Source of the DNA: an uncultured Desulfobulbaceae bacterium
Lineage (GTDB): Bacteria; Desulfobacterota; Desulfobulbia; Desulfobulbales; BM004
DNA length: 29,580 bases
NCBI GenBank assembly: GCA_947258675.1
Contig: CAMYJP010000032.1
Span: 1-29,580, forward strand
Direction of reading: 5' to 3'
Part shown: positions 1-8,142 of the stretch, one piece after another
How the letters are laid out: the number at the start of each line of letters is the position of its first letter
How positions within the stretch are numbered: position 1 is the first letter of the stretch
Notes under the pieces: generated by a model
What the model was told of the DNA's origin: nothing
The model's input: only the letters and a program-made list of their open reading frames with translations
Database searches by the model: none
Program-made: the position numbers and the translations under genes

Positions 1-6
1 AAATCC

Positions 7-435
7 CTATATTTCAAGCACAGCTGGTTGCTGAGCTTGATGTGGGTGGTCCTTGCCTGCGTAAATTTTAAGTTTTTTCAATTGTGCTCGCCCCAAAGTG
101 TTCTTGGAGAGCATTCCTTTCACTGCCTGACGCAGAATGCTTTCAGGCTTTTTCTCAAGAACTTCCTTGGCGGTCTGCTCTTTTATCCCACCGATGTATC
201 CGCTATGTCTATAATATTTTTTACTGGACCATTTGTCGCCAGTCAGCTTAATCTTATCGGCATTGACGACTATAACGAAATCACCCACATCCATGAAGGT
301 GGAGTAGTTTGGTTTGTGCTTGCCCCGTAGCCTTAAGGCGATCTCAGATGCGAGACGGCCAAGTACTTTCCCCTCGGCATCAACAAGGTGCCATTTTTTC
401 TCAATTTCTTTAATAGGGGTAAGAAAGGTTTTCAT
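7..435 (-). CDS. rplM: Large ribosomal subunit protein uL13 (L13)
   Basis: This is ribosomal protein L13, an early-assembling 50S protein that binds 23S rRNA. The 142-residue product is full length for bacteria. It has the expected opening ([18 protein letters not shown]), the central RGKHKPNY segment and the [10 protein letters not shown] / [11 protein letters not shown] region near the C-terminus. The ATG at 435 follows a GAGG about 8 bases upstream on the minus strand, which supports this start. The stop codon lies at 7-9, so the gene is complete. In most bacteria rpsI (S9) follows directly and would lie just left of the window edge. The tRNA-Gly upstream is separated from rplM by a terminator hairpin, so rplM probably has its own promoter in the AT-rich stretch at about 440-550. 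I could not fix that promoter with confidence. Identification is certain. Confidence 0.98.
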   Translation of the reverse strand: MKTFLTPIKEIEKKWHLVDAEGKVLGRLASEIALRLRGKHKPNYSTFMDVGDFVIVVNADKIKLTGDKWSSKKYYRHSGYIGGIKEQTAKEVLEKKPESILRQAVKGMLSKNTLGRAQLKKLKIYAGKDHPHQAQQPAVLEI

Positions 436-554
436 TTTTTATATCCTCAAAAATAATCTATTCAAAAAAAAATCTAGCTGGGTAAGGTTCCTAATCTTGC
501 AGATACCTTTTCGGTAACCCTATATTTATAAAACGGACTGCCTGGCCTGTCAAT

Positions 555-586
555 AAAAAAAGGTCCGAACTTTATTCGAACCTTTA
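555..586 (-). terminator. Rho-independent terminator after tRNA-Gly(GCC)
   Basis: Bases 559-569 and 575-585 form an 11-bp stem with one G-T wobble and a 5-base loop. On the minus strand the stem is followed by T residues (7 in a row counting the end of the stem). It lies between the tRNA-Gly and rplM, so it would end the tRNA transcript and separate it from rplM. Confidence 0.8.
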
Positions 587-614
587 GTTGTTTAACAAAG
601 TGTCAGGGTATCAA

Positions 615-689
<75 letters not shown>

Positions 690-1374
690 CCAGTTAACTA
701 GTGTCCACCCGGGAAGGATTTATTTCCGGATGGCTACCCTAAGTTGTTTCCAGTTTGGAAACGAGCAATTTTGAGCAAGTTCAAGGAAATCAAATAATTG
801 CCCTAAAGGATTTCCTCTGGTCATGCGCAGTCATATATAAATACGTCGCACAAACAATTATGAAGATTGACGCAGAATTTGCTTAAAAGGGCCGTTTCTG
901 GATGGAAACAAACTATAAAATAACGGTCGCGAATATAATCGAGCATGACGGATTATGTCAATAAAAATGTGCCGATTCCGCTTATATGAGATTTTCCCCA
1001 ACCATATATTTTTTAGGAAATAGGGCAGAAGGGTATTGCCAGTCACCCGGACACATTGTATAGGTAGGAAAAACAATCTGTAAAACTAATTTTTTCCTGT
1101 TCGTTTAAATGATTAGTGATCACAACGATTCATCTAATGCTGAGAATTAGAAATATCTGGGAAACTGCAGGCCAATGAAATGCGAGATCAACTGATCACA
1201 GAGGATAGACATAATGTTTACTGGTAATTACAGTATCGTAATGCTAAGAGTATAACATTTTATCAGCAGGCATAGGTGTTTTATTTACTCGGGTAGGTTC
1301 CGAATACTTTTTAGTTAGGTGAATCAATAGAAACGAACAGCACAATATTAATTCCAAAGAAAGGGAGTCCTTTC
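690..1374. other. Intergenic region between tRNA-Gly and hisB
   Basis: No gene is supported in these 685 bases; the open frames present lack ribosome binding sites and recognisable protein sequence. The left part (701-910) holds the inverted-repeat structures described separately. Further right there is an 8-base palindrome GTGATCAC at 1116-1123, with a related TGATCAC at 1193-1199, and a small hairpin (TCTAAT / ATTAGA) near 1133-1151. The hisB promoter should lie here, but I could not choose one. Confidence 0.6.
701..910. mobile_element. Possible degenerate MITE or insertion-sequence remnant
   Basis: The left end GTGTCCACCCGGGAA (701-715) is an imperfect inverted match (11 of 15 by eye) to the right end at about 895-909, which reads GTTTCCATCCAGAAA on the minus strand. 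The block is flanked by the pentamer AACTA at 696-700 and 911-915, a possible target-site duplication. A third, inverted copy of the end motif (TTTCCGGATGG) lies at 723-733, and a perfect hairpin (GTTTCCA-GTT-TGGAAAC) at 746-762. No transposase is encoded, so if it is an element it is non-autonomous. The repeats are short and could be coincidental; a genome-wide copy search would decide. Confidence 0.3.
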
Positions 1375-1974
1375 ATGGCATCTTCGTTGAAAAGAGAAGG
1401 GCAGGTGCACCGTAAAACCAAAGAGACAGAGATCAAGCTCTCATTGTGCATCGACGGAAAAGGTCAGGCAATAGTTAAAACAGGGGTTTCCTTTATGGAT
1501 CATATGCTTACCCTCTTCGCTGTTCATGGATTCTTTGACCTTGAAATTAATGGGTCAGGAGACACTGAGGTTGATGACCATCATACCGTGGAAGATATCG
1601 GTATATGTCTTGGCCAGGCACTGAAAGAGGCTCTTGGCAATTTTTCAGGTATCAGCAGGTACGGTTCCAGTCTGGTCCCTATGGATGAGACACTGGCAAG
1701 AGTTGTAGTAGATTTCTCCAATCGGCCTTTTCTGCATTATGATGCGCCTGTTGTTGATCAGAAAGTCGGAAGTTTTGATACACCTTTGGTTAAGGAATTT
1801 CTTCGAGCCCTCTCGCTGCATGGTGGTCTCGCTCTCCATGTCGATGTGCTGCACGGTGAAAACGGACATCACATAATAGAGGCGATATTCAAGGCATTGG
1901 GTCGTGCGCTTAAAGAGGCGTGTGCCATAAATCCAAGAGTAGACGGCCCCCTTTCATCCAAAGGGGCATTGTAA
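1375..1974 (+). CDS. hisB: Imidazoleglycerol-phosphate dehydratase
   Basis: HisB dehydrates imidazole glycerol phosphate to imidazole acetol phosphate, the sixth step of histidine synthesis, in the cytoplasm as a Mn2+-dependent 24-mer. The 199-residue protein is the monofunctional type, without the phosphatase domain found in enterobacteria. The metal-binding histidine motifs are all present: FMDHM (residues 40-44), DDHHTVED (67-74) and GENGHHIIEA (161-170), as is the C-terminal NPRVDGPLSSKG. An AGGGAG sits just upstream of the ATG. The gene ends in a double TAA. It stands apart from other histidine genes here; the next gene starts about 75 bases downstream and is unrelated, so hisB is either a single gene or the first gene of a loosely linked transcript. 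Confidence 0.97.
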   Translation: MASSLKREGQVHRKTKETEIKLSLCIDGKGQAIVKTGVSFMDHMLTLFAVHGFFDLEINGSGDTEVDDHHTVEDIGICLGQALKEALGNFSGISRYGSSLVPMDETLARVVVDFSNRPFLHYDAPVVDQKVGSFDTPLVKEFLRALSLHGGLALHVDVLHGENGHHIIEAIFKALGRALKEACAINPRVDGPLSSKGAL

Positions 1975-2048
1975 TAATATTCCATGGAAGAAATTGTGAT
2001 ATCGCAATGCTGTCTTACATTCAAGTTACGATAATGGAGATTCATCAA

Positions 2049-2693
2049 ATGATATCCTGGCGTATAATTTTAAATATTATTTTCTTATTTACTGTTAGTA
2101 CGTTTATTTCCTGTGCAGGTTCCGGTCCGACAAAAAAAACAAGTAGTTCTGTCGAACTTGATATAACGGTGAATTCAATTCTGGTCCTGCCGGCAGAGAT
2201 AAGCTTTGATCATGAGGCCCAATCTCAGCCCACTGATGCCAATCGACTTGCGACAGGCCAGGAAATATTGGATATGCTGTTTGCTGAATATTTTTCTGGC
2301 AGGAACGATATCAGAATGATGTCCCGAAGTGAATACGAAGGATTATTTCTGGATGTAAGCACCAGTCAGGCATCTCTGGCAAGGGAGACCGGTAGAGTGA
2401 TGGGCAGCGACGGGGTTATGATGAGTACGGTAAGGCGCTATGTCCCCCGTGATTCATCTAAATCAAGGCCTGCCTCGGTATCATTTGATTATAGGTTGCT
2501 TGCTGTAAATACCGGCCAGGTTCTCTGCTCAGGCGTTTTCGATGAAACACAACAAGCCCTGTTTGATAATATGTTTTCTCTGAAACGTGCCTTTAGCAGG
2601 AAGTTCCAATGGATATCTTCTGAAGAGTTAGCCAGGGAAGGAGTCATAGACAAGCTTGACGGTTGTCGGTATCTTAGAAGAGGGGAAAAATAG
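2049..2693 (+). CDS. Putative outer-membrane lipoprotein, CsgG/GNA1162-like
   Basis: The product (214 residues) begins with a short basic end and a hydrophobic segment, ending in a lipobox-like F-I-S-C with the lipidated cysteine at residue 22. It is therefore very probably a lipoprotein. The start at 2049 is chosen because GGAG lies 9 bases upstream and it gives a normal signal peptide; upstream in-frame ATGs (for example 2034) would lengthen the N-terminus without improving it. The mature part contains an ILVLPAE strand, a helical segment (GQEILDMLFAEYF), a GSDGVMMSTVRRY segment and the pattern FDYRLLAVNTGQVLCSGVFDETQ. These recall the alpha/beta fold of CsgG/GNA1162-type lipoproteins, in which a strand compares variants of an export or envelope component. 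No function can be assigned. The next gene starts 5 bases after the stop, suggesting a shared transcript with ttcA. Confidence 0.75.
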   Translation: MISWRIILNIIFLFTVSTFISCAGSGPTKKTSSSVELDITVNSILVLPAEISFDHEAQSQPTDANRLATGQEILDMLFAEYFSGRNDIRMMSRSEYEGLFLDVSTSQASLARETGRVMGSDGVMMSTVRRYVPRDSSKSRPASVSFDYRLLAVNTGQVLCSGVFDETQQALFDNMFSLKRAFSRKFQWISSEELAREGVIDKLDGCRYLRRGEK

Positions 2694-2698
2694 ATTTA

Positions 2699-3469
2699 AT
2701 GAGTGTTTTGAATAAAGCTGTGAACCAGAGAATAGGGCGGGCAATGCATCTTTATAAAATGCTGGACAATGGCGATCGCATTTTGATAGCTGTATCAGGC
2801 GGCATTGACAGCCTGGTCCTGGCCTGGCTTCTTGATTACTGGCAGAAGAAAGCACCAATTACTTATGATCTGCTGGCCGTCCATCTTGATATGGGATTCG
2901 AGGAGACCGGTAATGTCGGGCACTTGGTTGCCGAACAACTTAGTCGCTTATCAGTTCCCTTTATGATAGAGCAGACCGATTTCGGAAGGAAAGCGCTTGC
3001 AGCGGAGAACGGTAAAAGCACCTGTTATCATTGTTCCAGGCAAAGGCGTAACCGGCTGTTTGAAATTGCAGCCTCCAATGGTATGTCCAAGATTGCCTTT
3101 GGGCACCATAAAGATGACATTCTCGAAACATTTTTCCTGAATCTTTTATATGGTGGCAATATTAGCACTATGGTACCAAGGCAGGACCTTTTTGGCGGGA
3201 GTCTTTCTCTAATCAGGCCTCTGGCTTTTGTTGAAAAAAATGAAATATGGGATATCGGTTCCGCCCTTGGTATTAAACCGGTCAAAAATCCTTGCGTTTT
3301 TGATGGTCAATCAAAAAGGCAAGAAATCCGCAGTCTTCTTGATTCCCTTTATAATCAAAATGCTAAAGTGAAGGGTAATGTGTTTGCCGCATTAGGAAAT
3401 ATCCGGCAAGGCTATCAATTGAATGGCATTGCCGATAATGCAAAAGAAGGCTATGCGCACAGCCCTTGA
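2699..3469 (+). CDS. ttcA: TtcA-family PP-loop ATPase (tRNA 2-thiocytidine synthesis type)
   Basis: This is an adenylating PP-loop enzyme of the TtcA family, which in E. coli thiolates cytidine 32 of some tRNAs using a [4Fe-4S] cluster. Visible motifs are the PP-loop SGGIDS (residues 33-38), GHHKDD (135-140), the cluster cysteines C109 and C112 in CYHC, and a third cysteine C199 in NPC. All three cluster ligands are thus present. At 256 residues it is shorter than E. coli TtcA (311). The PP-loop has Ile where the classic motif has Lys (SGGKDS), so the exact substrate may differ. A weak purine-rich site (AGGGG) lies about 13 bases before the ATG. The gene follows the lipoprotein gene by 5 bases and overlaps the DUF89 gene downstream by 17 bases, which points to translational coupling. 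Family assignment is firm; the tRNA substrate is inferred. Confidence 0.83.
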   Translation: MSVLNKAVNQRIGRAMHLYKMLDNGDRILIAVSGGIDSLVLAWLLDYWQKKAPITYDLLAVHLDMGFEETGNVGHLVAEQLSRLSVPFMIEQTDFGRKALAAENGKSTCYHCSRQRRNRLFEIAASNGMSKIAFGHHKDDILETFFLNLLYGGNISTMVPRQDLFGGSLSLIRPLAFVEKNEIWDIGSALGIKPVKNPCVFDGQSKRQEIRSLLDSLYNQNAKVKGNVFAALGNIRQGYQLNGIADNAKEGYAHSP

Positions 3470-4343
3470 TTGTCTTCCATGTTTCCTCAGACAGACACTC
3501 CATGCTTCACGTCTGTGTTCAACAGATCCTGACTTTCATAAAAATAATATGGATGGAGTTTTGTCTATAATTGCAAGCATGGATCTTTCTCAGACCCCGC
3601 CTGAAAATTCTGTTCAGATTTACAGCATGATAGCTGAGCGTTCTGGCCAGGCTGATCCGTTTGCAGGGGTAAAGGCCGAAAGTAACGACCTGATAAAAAA
3701 TTTGCTACCGCGCTTAAGAAAGCTGATCTCAAATGCAGCAGATCCCTTTTCCACCGCAGTAAAGCTGGCAATAGCCGGAAACGTAATAGATTACGGAGCA
3801 CCTCAGGTGTTCAGTGTCGAAAAAGCTATCGAGGAGTGTTTAATACAGGACCCTTGGCCTCAAGGCTTTTCTCAGTTTAGGGAGGACGTTGCGTCAGCGT
3901 CTACTATTTTATATCTCGGCGATAATTGTGGTGAACAGATTTTTGACATGCTGTTCATTGAATTATTAGCAGATATGGGGAAAAAAGTTACTTTTGCGGT
4001 GAAGGAAAAGCCTATTATAAATGATGTTCTGCGTGATGATGCATTGTCTTGTGGGCTTGATCAATATTGTGACGTTATATCCAATGGCACCAACTGTCCC
4101 GGTACTCCAATACAATCCTGCAGCGAATTTTTTCGAGAAGTATTCCAAAGATCAGATTTGATCATCAGTAAGGGACAGGGCAATTATGAAACCCTTTCCG
4201 AAAATCAGGGGCCAATTTATTTTTTGCTTACAATAAAATGTGAGGTGGTTGCTCACCATATAGCCGAACAGGCTGATCGATGGAAAAAGATGAAAGTTCG
4301 GCCGGATATCGGCAAGATGATCCTCATGAAAAACTACAGGTAA
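3453..4343 (+). CDS. DUF89/ARMT1-like metal-dependent phosphatase
   Basis: This is a DUF89-family protein. Family members are metal-dependent phosphatases thought to remove damaged or side-product phosphometabolites. From the start at 3453 the product is 296 residues and opens with the characteristic MRTALDCLPCFLRQ (cysteines 7 and 10). It carries the active-site blocks GDNCGE (about 156-161), KPIINDVLRDDA (about 186-197) and KGQGNYETL (about 240-248), ending in IKCEVVAHH. The open frame extends 10 codons further up, but homologues begin at this methionine. AAGAAGG sits only 2 bases before it, an unusually tight spacing. The start lies inside the end of ttcA, so the two are probably translated together. 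A link between thiolation and clean-up of a phosphorylated by-product is possible but purely inferred. Confidence 0.85.
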   Translation: MRTALDCLPCFLRQTLHASRLCSTDPDFHKNNMDGVLSIIASMDLSQTPPENSVQIYSMIAERSGQADPFAGVKAESNDLIKNLLPRLRKLISNAADPFSTAVKLAIAGNVIDYGAPQVFSVEKAIEECLIQDPWPQGFSQFREDVASASTILYLGDNCGEQIFDMLFIELLADMGKKVTFAVKEKPIINDVLRDDALSCGLDQYCDVISNGTNCPGTPIQSCSEFFREVFQRSDLIISKGQGNYETLSENQGPIYFLLTIKCEVVAHHIAEQADRWKKMKVRPDIGKMILMKNYR

Positions 4344-4438
4344 ACTTCTGATCAATTGTGTATTATTACCCGTTCATATCAGATATTAGCTTAGTCGTTC
4401 TTAACATCAGCAGATTTGTGTTGTAATCGCCCCGGCCC

Positions 4439-4457
4439 TGAGCATAGAGCTTGCTCA
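4439..4457. promoter_or_regulatory. Small inverted repeat upstream of the histidine kinase
   Basis: TGAGCA and TGCTCA form a 6-bp dyad with a 7-base spacer, about 45 bases before the kinase start, in the only sizeable gap (157 bases) of this plus-strand cluster. It could be an operator or part of a leader hairpin. No T tract follows, so it is not a typical terminator. I found no sigma54-type GG-N10-GC element around it. Confidence 0.25.
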
Positions 4458-4500
4458 AACGTGAGTTGGCGCTGAAATCAACAGGTGTTCTGCAGATTCA

Positions 4501-5955
4501 ATGAAGGTCACAGTGAAACTGACACTCTTTTCCCGTACAATTTTGGGATACCTGATATTTATAATTCTCATCTGTGTAGTGAGTTTATATTCCATCGTGC
4601 AGCTCAGCGAAGTAAACAGGGTCACGCGATCGATTATTTTATTTGATAATAATCAATTGGGATTTTATGAAAAGCTTACCGACAATTTATTTTTGGAAAC
4701 ACGCAATGAAAAAAAGTTTCTGTTAATGCAGGACAGCGCTTTTTATGACAGTTATCGTCAGGCAAAAGAAGATTTTAATCTTACTTTATTTGATGCAGTG
4801 CAATTAACCGAAGATCCGGATGCAAAAAAGATACTTTATAACATTAACAGGATGCATCACTATTTTTCTATTCTTATATTAGAAGAAACACGGCATCTCA
4901 AAAATGCTAAACAGTATGCAAAAAGCTGGTATGAAACTGAAAAGGAGAATACAGCTAATGGAATTTTGGAGGACTTGAAAAAAGTAAAATTAGTAACCGA
5001 AAAATCAGTAATCCAGAAAGTGATTGATCTTAGTGAAACAGGGATTAAATCAAGTAAAATAGCGATTATAATAACCAGTGTGTCACTCGTTTTTGGTTTG
5101 GTTTTCTCCTATGTAGCAACCAGGAGCATTACAAATCCTCTTTCGGCGATTAAAAATAAGACAAAGGAAATCGCTGATGGGGATCTGGAAGGGAATTTAG
5201 AAATTTCTTCACCCCCTGAAATAGCTGAACTGGCAGAGTCATTAAATTTTATGCGTCACAAGCTTAAAGAGGTTGATAATCTGAAGACGGATTTTTTCTC
5301 ACTGATGTCTCATGAGTTGCGAACTCCTCTTACTTCGATTAAGGAAGGAACGAATATGCTCCTTGAAGGGCTGGGAGGAGAAGTAAACGACAGGCAGGAG
5401 AGACTTCTTGCAATTATAGCTGAAGAGAGCAATCGTCTTATCAGGCTGGTAAATTCTCTGCTAGATCTGACCAAAATGCAGGCCGGTATGATGGAATATC
5501 ACTTTGCAGAAACAGACCTTATTAAATTGGTTGATCGGGTAATGATTGAAATTTTGCCTCTGGCTGAGTCAAAAAATGTTACAATCGAAAAAAAGCTGAG
5601 CGAGGTCCCTGTCGTATCAATTGATGAAGAACGGATTCTGCAGGTGCTGAGAAACCTGATAGGAAATGCGGTTAAATTTTCACCGGAAGATGGTAAGATA
5701 CTCATAACCGTTGGACTTGTTGATGATCAGGTACAGGTTGCTGTAAACGATAATGGGCCTGGGGTTCCCATGGAACATGCTGAACGGATATTTGATAAAT
5801 TCAAACAGGTAATACCAGACGGTTCCCAAAATTTTAAAGGAACCGGATTAGGGCTTGCCACTGTTAAACATATCATTCTTGCTCATGGTGGAAAAGTTTG
5901 GGTAGAAAGCGAATTGAATACAGGAAGCACATTTTACTTTGTATTGCCGGCCTGA
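4501..5955 (+). CDS. Membrane sensor histidine kinase, GlrK/QseE-like
   Basis: This is a sensor kinase of 484 residues in the inner membrane. Transmembrane segments at about 12-32 and 186-205 enclose a helical periplasmic domain of roughly 150 residues. A HAMP linker follows (about 206-258), then the dimerisation domain with the phospho-accepting histidine H271 in SHELRTP. The ATPase part shows the N box LRNLIGNAVKFS (around 383-394), G1 DNGPGVP (417-423) and G2 GTGLGLA (447-453). The gene order kinase, lipoprotein, sigma54 regulator matches the glrK-qseG-glrR envelope-signalling locus of enterobacteria, so the regulator at 6707 is the likely partner. The ATG at 4501 lacks a clear ribosome binding site; GTG at 4513 has AAGGT 4 bases upstream and is an alternative. 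Its end overlaps the lipoprotein gene by 58 bases. The signal sensed is unknown. Confidence 0.9.
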   Translation: MKVTVKLTLFSRTILGYLIFIILICVVSLYSIVQLSEVNRVTRSIILFDNNQLGFYEKLTDNLFLETRNEKKFLLMQDSAFYDSYRQAKEDFNLTLFDAVQLTEDPDAKKILYNINRMHHYFSILILEETRHLKNAKQYAKSWYETEKENTANGILEDLKKVKLVTEKSVIQKVIDLSETGIKSSKIAIIITSVSLVFGLVFSYVATRSITNPLSAIKNKTKEIADGDLEGNLEISSPPEIAELAESLNFMRHKLKEVDNLKTDFFSLMSHELRTPLTSIKEGTNMLLEGLGGEVNDRQERLLAIIAEESNRLIRLVNSLLDLTKMQAGMMEYHFAETDLIKLVDRVMIEILPLAESKNVTIEKKLSEVPVVSIDEERILQVLRNLIGNAVKFSPEDGKILITVGLVDDQVQVAVNDNGPGVPMEHAERIFDKFKQVIPDGSQNFKGTGLGLATVKHIILAHGGKVWVESELNTGSTFYFVLPA

Positions 5956-6698
5956 TTTTTTTCAGTCTGGTTAGTTGTGCATCTGTTGAACATACATTAG
6001 AGGATCTTGAGCTTTATAAGCAGGTCAGGCAGGGGCATCATATGCTAGCAGATGATGATTTCCAGGCAGTAATTGATAATAGTCTGGCAATTCTAGAGCT
6101 GAACGCAACAATACCTCCTGCTGATGCGGCCCTCTTTAATCTAGGCCTTGTTTATGCTCATGTGGAATATTATGGGAAGGATTATAATAAATCTTTGAAT
6201 TATTTTGCTCAATTGCGGCAGCGGTTCCCAAAAAGTCCACTCAGTGAAGAAGCAAAAATCTGGATTGATCTTTTTGGCGGCATCAAGGCGAGTGAACAGA
6301 AGTTTATTGAAGAGTTAAGAGAAAGGGATGAACAACCTATTCAAATTATTATCCCCGAACCGGAAGTGCAGGTCGAACTCGGACACCAAAGAGAATACTT
6401 ATTTGTCGGAAATATTGAAGCCGCGTTGGATAAAAATCATGCAATCTTAGCTAAAGAAACAGGACCGCCCCTTGAGGATACAGCCCTGTACCAATTGGGA
6501 TTGCTTTATGCCCATAACGAGAACTCCAAAAAAGACTATAAAAAGTCTGTTTTGTTCATGAGGCGGCTGGTAGATGAATTTCCTGATAGCCTGTTTGTGT
6601 ACGAAGCGCAAATATGGTTAAGTCTATTTGAATTAATTGAAAATATGCAGCAGGTTGATCTAGAAATAGAAGAGAAAAAGAAAGAATTCACGCAGTAG
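5898..6698 (+). CDS. QseG-like TPR lipoprotein with duplicated repeat unit
   Basis: The 266-residue product starts at TTG 5898, inside the end of the kinase gene. GGTGG lies 7 bases upstream of it, and this start gives a proper signal peptide: basic residues, a hydrophobic core and the lipobox L-V-S-C with Cys27. The mature protein has two similar units of about 85 residues (roughly 45-130 and 165-248). Each contains a TPR-like helix pair with the shared patterns LFNLGLVYAH / LYQLGLLYAH, KDYNKSL / KDYKKSV, RFPKSP / EFPDSL and AKIWIDLF / AQIWLSLF. A linker rich in E, Q and P joins them. QseG of enterobacteria is an outer-membrane lipoprotein that interacts with the kinase of this locus type, so a role in delivering an envelope signal is a reasonable inference. 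The regulator gene starts 8 bases downstream. Confidence 0.82.
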   Translation: MGRKRIEYRKHILLCIAGLIFFSLVSCASVEHTLEDLELYKQVRQGHHMLADDDFQAVIDNSLAILELNATIPPADAALFNLGLVYAHVEYYGKDYNKSLNYFAQLRQRFPKSPLSEEAKIWIDLFGGIKASEQKFIEELRERDEQPIQIIIPEPEVQVELGHQREYLFVGNIEAALDKNHAILAKETGPPLEDTALYQLGLLYAHNENSKKDYKKSVLFMRRLVDEFPDSLFVYEAQIWLSLFELIENMQQVDLEIEEKKKEFTQ

Positions 6699-6706
6699 GA
6701 ATATAT

Positions 6707-8068
6707 ATGTCAGCAGGGAAAATATTAGTTGTAGATGACGATCGCAATCTTTTAGAGATTATTAAGATGCGCCTTGAGTCATCAGGATATGATGTAACGA
6801 CAACTTTAACAGAAGACGAAGCAAGAAGATTTATTTCTGAGCATTCATATCTTATGGCAATTGTAGACCTTCAGCTTGCAAGCCAGGATGGGATTTCGTT
6901 AATGGAGGAACTGCACCAGGTAGTCCCTGACATGCCGATAATTATCCTGACCGCCCACGGAAGCATAGAAAGCGCGGTTGAAGCCATGCAGCGGGGAGCA
7001 TATACCTATCTCACAAAGCCCTTTGATCACCGTGAATTGATTCTGCAAATCGAGCGGGCAAAGGAGAACAGTCGCCTTACCTCTGAAGTAAAGCGGCTCA
7101 AAGGAATGATCCAGGAACAATATGACTTTGAAAATATCGTTGCCAAAAGTCATAAAATGCAGCAAGTACTGGAAAAAGTAACACGGATAGCCCAGACAGA
7201 ATCCAATATTTTCCTTTACGGAGCCAGTGGTACCGGCAAGGAGTTGATTGCCAAGGCTATTCATCTAGTGAGTTCCAGACGGGAGCGACCTTTTCTTGCC
7301 ATAAACTGTTCGGCAATACCTGAGTCTTTATTTGAGAGCGAGCTTTTCGGTCATGAAAAAGGTGCGTTTACCGGCGCTGTAAAAAAAAATAAGGGTTTTT
7401 TCCTTCAGGCGAACAAGGGAACACTTTTCCTTGATGAAATAGGAGACATGCCAGTATCAATCCAGGCTAAACTTTTACGGGTGCTTCAGGAAAAACAGTT
7501 CCATCCTCTTGGCGGTGAAAAGGAGATCGAGGTGGATGTCAGGATAATCGCAGCAACCAACAAGGATCTCAAAGAGGAGGTTAAGAAAGGAAATTTCAGG
7601 GAGGATCTTTACTACAGAATCCATGTCATACCCATAGAACTGCCTTCACTCAAAGAACGAAAAGATGATATACCGCCTCTGGTAGAACATTTTCTTAAGA
7701 AGTTTAATAAAACAATGGGAAGAAAAATCAAAGGAGTCTTGCCACCTGCCATGCAGAGACTCATGCTTTATGACTGGCCAGGCAATGTTCGAGAATTGGA
7801 AAATACAATTGAATACTCAGTTGCCATGACCCAGGAGGATATGATTACGGAAGATTATATCCTTAACACATCAGCTGAAACAACGGTGCCTTTGACCACC
7901 CTTAAGGAGGCCAGGGGAGCCTTTGATAAAAACTACCTCATCAATCTGCTTAAGGTGACAAAAGGAAATGTCAGCAAGGCAGCGGAACTGGCAGGAAGGT
8001 ATCGGGCTGATTTTTATAAGCTTTTGAATAAGCATGACCTTGTGCCATCTGATTATAAAAAAGAATAA
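6707..8068 (+). CDS. Sigma54-dependent response regulator, GlrR/QseF-like
   Basis: This is an enhancer-binding regulator of 453 residues in the NtrC class. The receiver domain (about 1-120) has the acidic pocket D10-D12, phospho-acceptor D54, T82 and K104. The AAA+ domain shows Walker A GASGTGKE (172-179), the sigma54-contacting GAFTGA loop (219-224) and Walker B FLDEIGD (241-247). The C-terminal helix-turn-helix (about 405-441, GNVSKAAELAG..RADFYKLL) resembles the GlrR type. All residues needed for phosphorylation, ATP hydrolysis and sigma54 contact are intact. AGGA lies 6 bases before the ATG. It follows the kinase and the QseG-like lipoprotein in what looks like one operon. No good sigma54 promoter was found in this window, so its targets probably lie elsewhere. 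In E. coli GlrR controls the small RNA glmY; whether that holds here is unknown. Confidence 0.93.
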   Translation: MSAGKILVVDDDRNLLEIIKMRLESSGYDVTTTLTEDEARRFISEHSYLMAIVDLQLASQDGISLMEELHQVVPDMPIIILTAHGSIESAVEAMQRGAYTYLTKPFDHRELILQIERAKENSRLTSEVKRLKGMIQEQYDFENIVAKSHKMQQVLEKVTRIAQTESNIFLYGASGTGKELIAKAIHLVSSRRERPFLAINCSAIPESLFESELFGHEKGAFTGAVKKNKGFFLQANKGTLFLDEIGDMPVSIQAKLLRVLQEKQFHPLGGEKEIEVDVRIIAATNKDLKEEVKKGNFREDLYYRIHVIPIELPSLKERKDDIPPLVEHFLKKFNKTMGRKIKGVLPPAMQRLMLYDWPGNVRELENTIEYSVAMTQEDMITEDYILNTSAETTVPLTTLKEARGAFDKNYLINLLKVTKGNVSKAAELAGRYRADFYKLLNKHDLVPSDYKKE

Positions 8069-8142
8069 GTATGTAGTAATTACCTGCAGCCAGTGTCACG
8101 GACGAGCTCGCCTCGTGAAATATCCGTTTTAGAAGGAAATGT

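Noticed and set aside
28..517. Plus-strand frames opposite rplM
   Set aside because: Antisense to a certain ribosomal protein gene and lacking any start signals.
858..1076. 72-codon minus-strand frame in the tRNA-hisB gap
   Set aside because: No ribosome binding site or recognisable motif; it overlaps the end of the inverted-repeat block and reads like chance sequence.
4465..4485. TTGGCGC motif as a sigma54 promoter before the kinase
   Set aside because: The GG and GC elements are not at the required 10-base spacing; no other good sigma54 promoter was found in the window.
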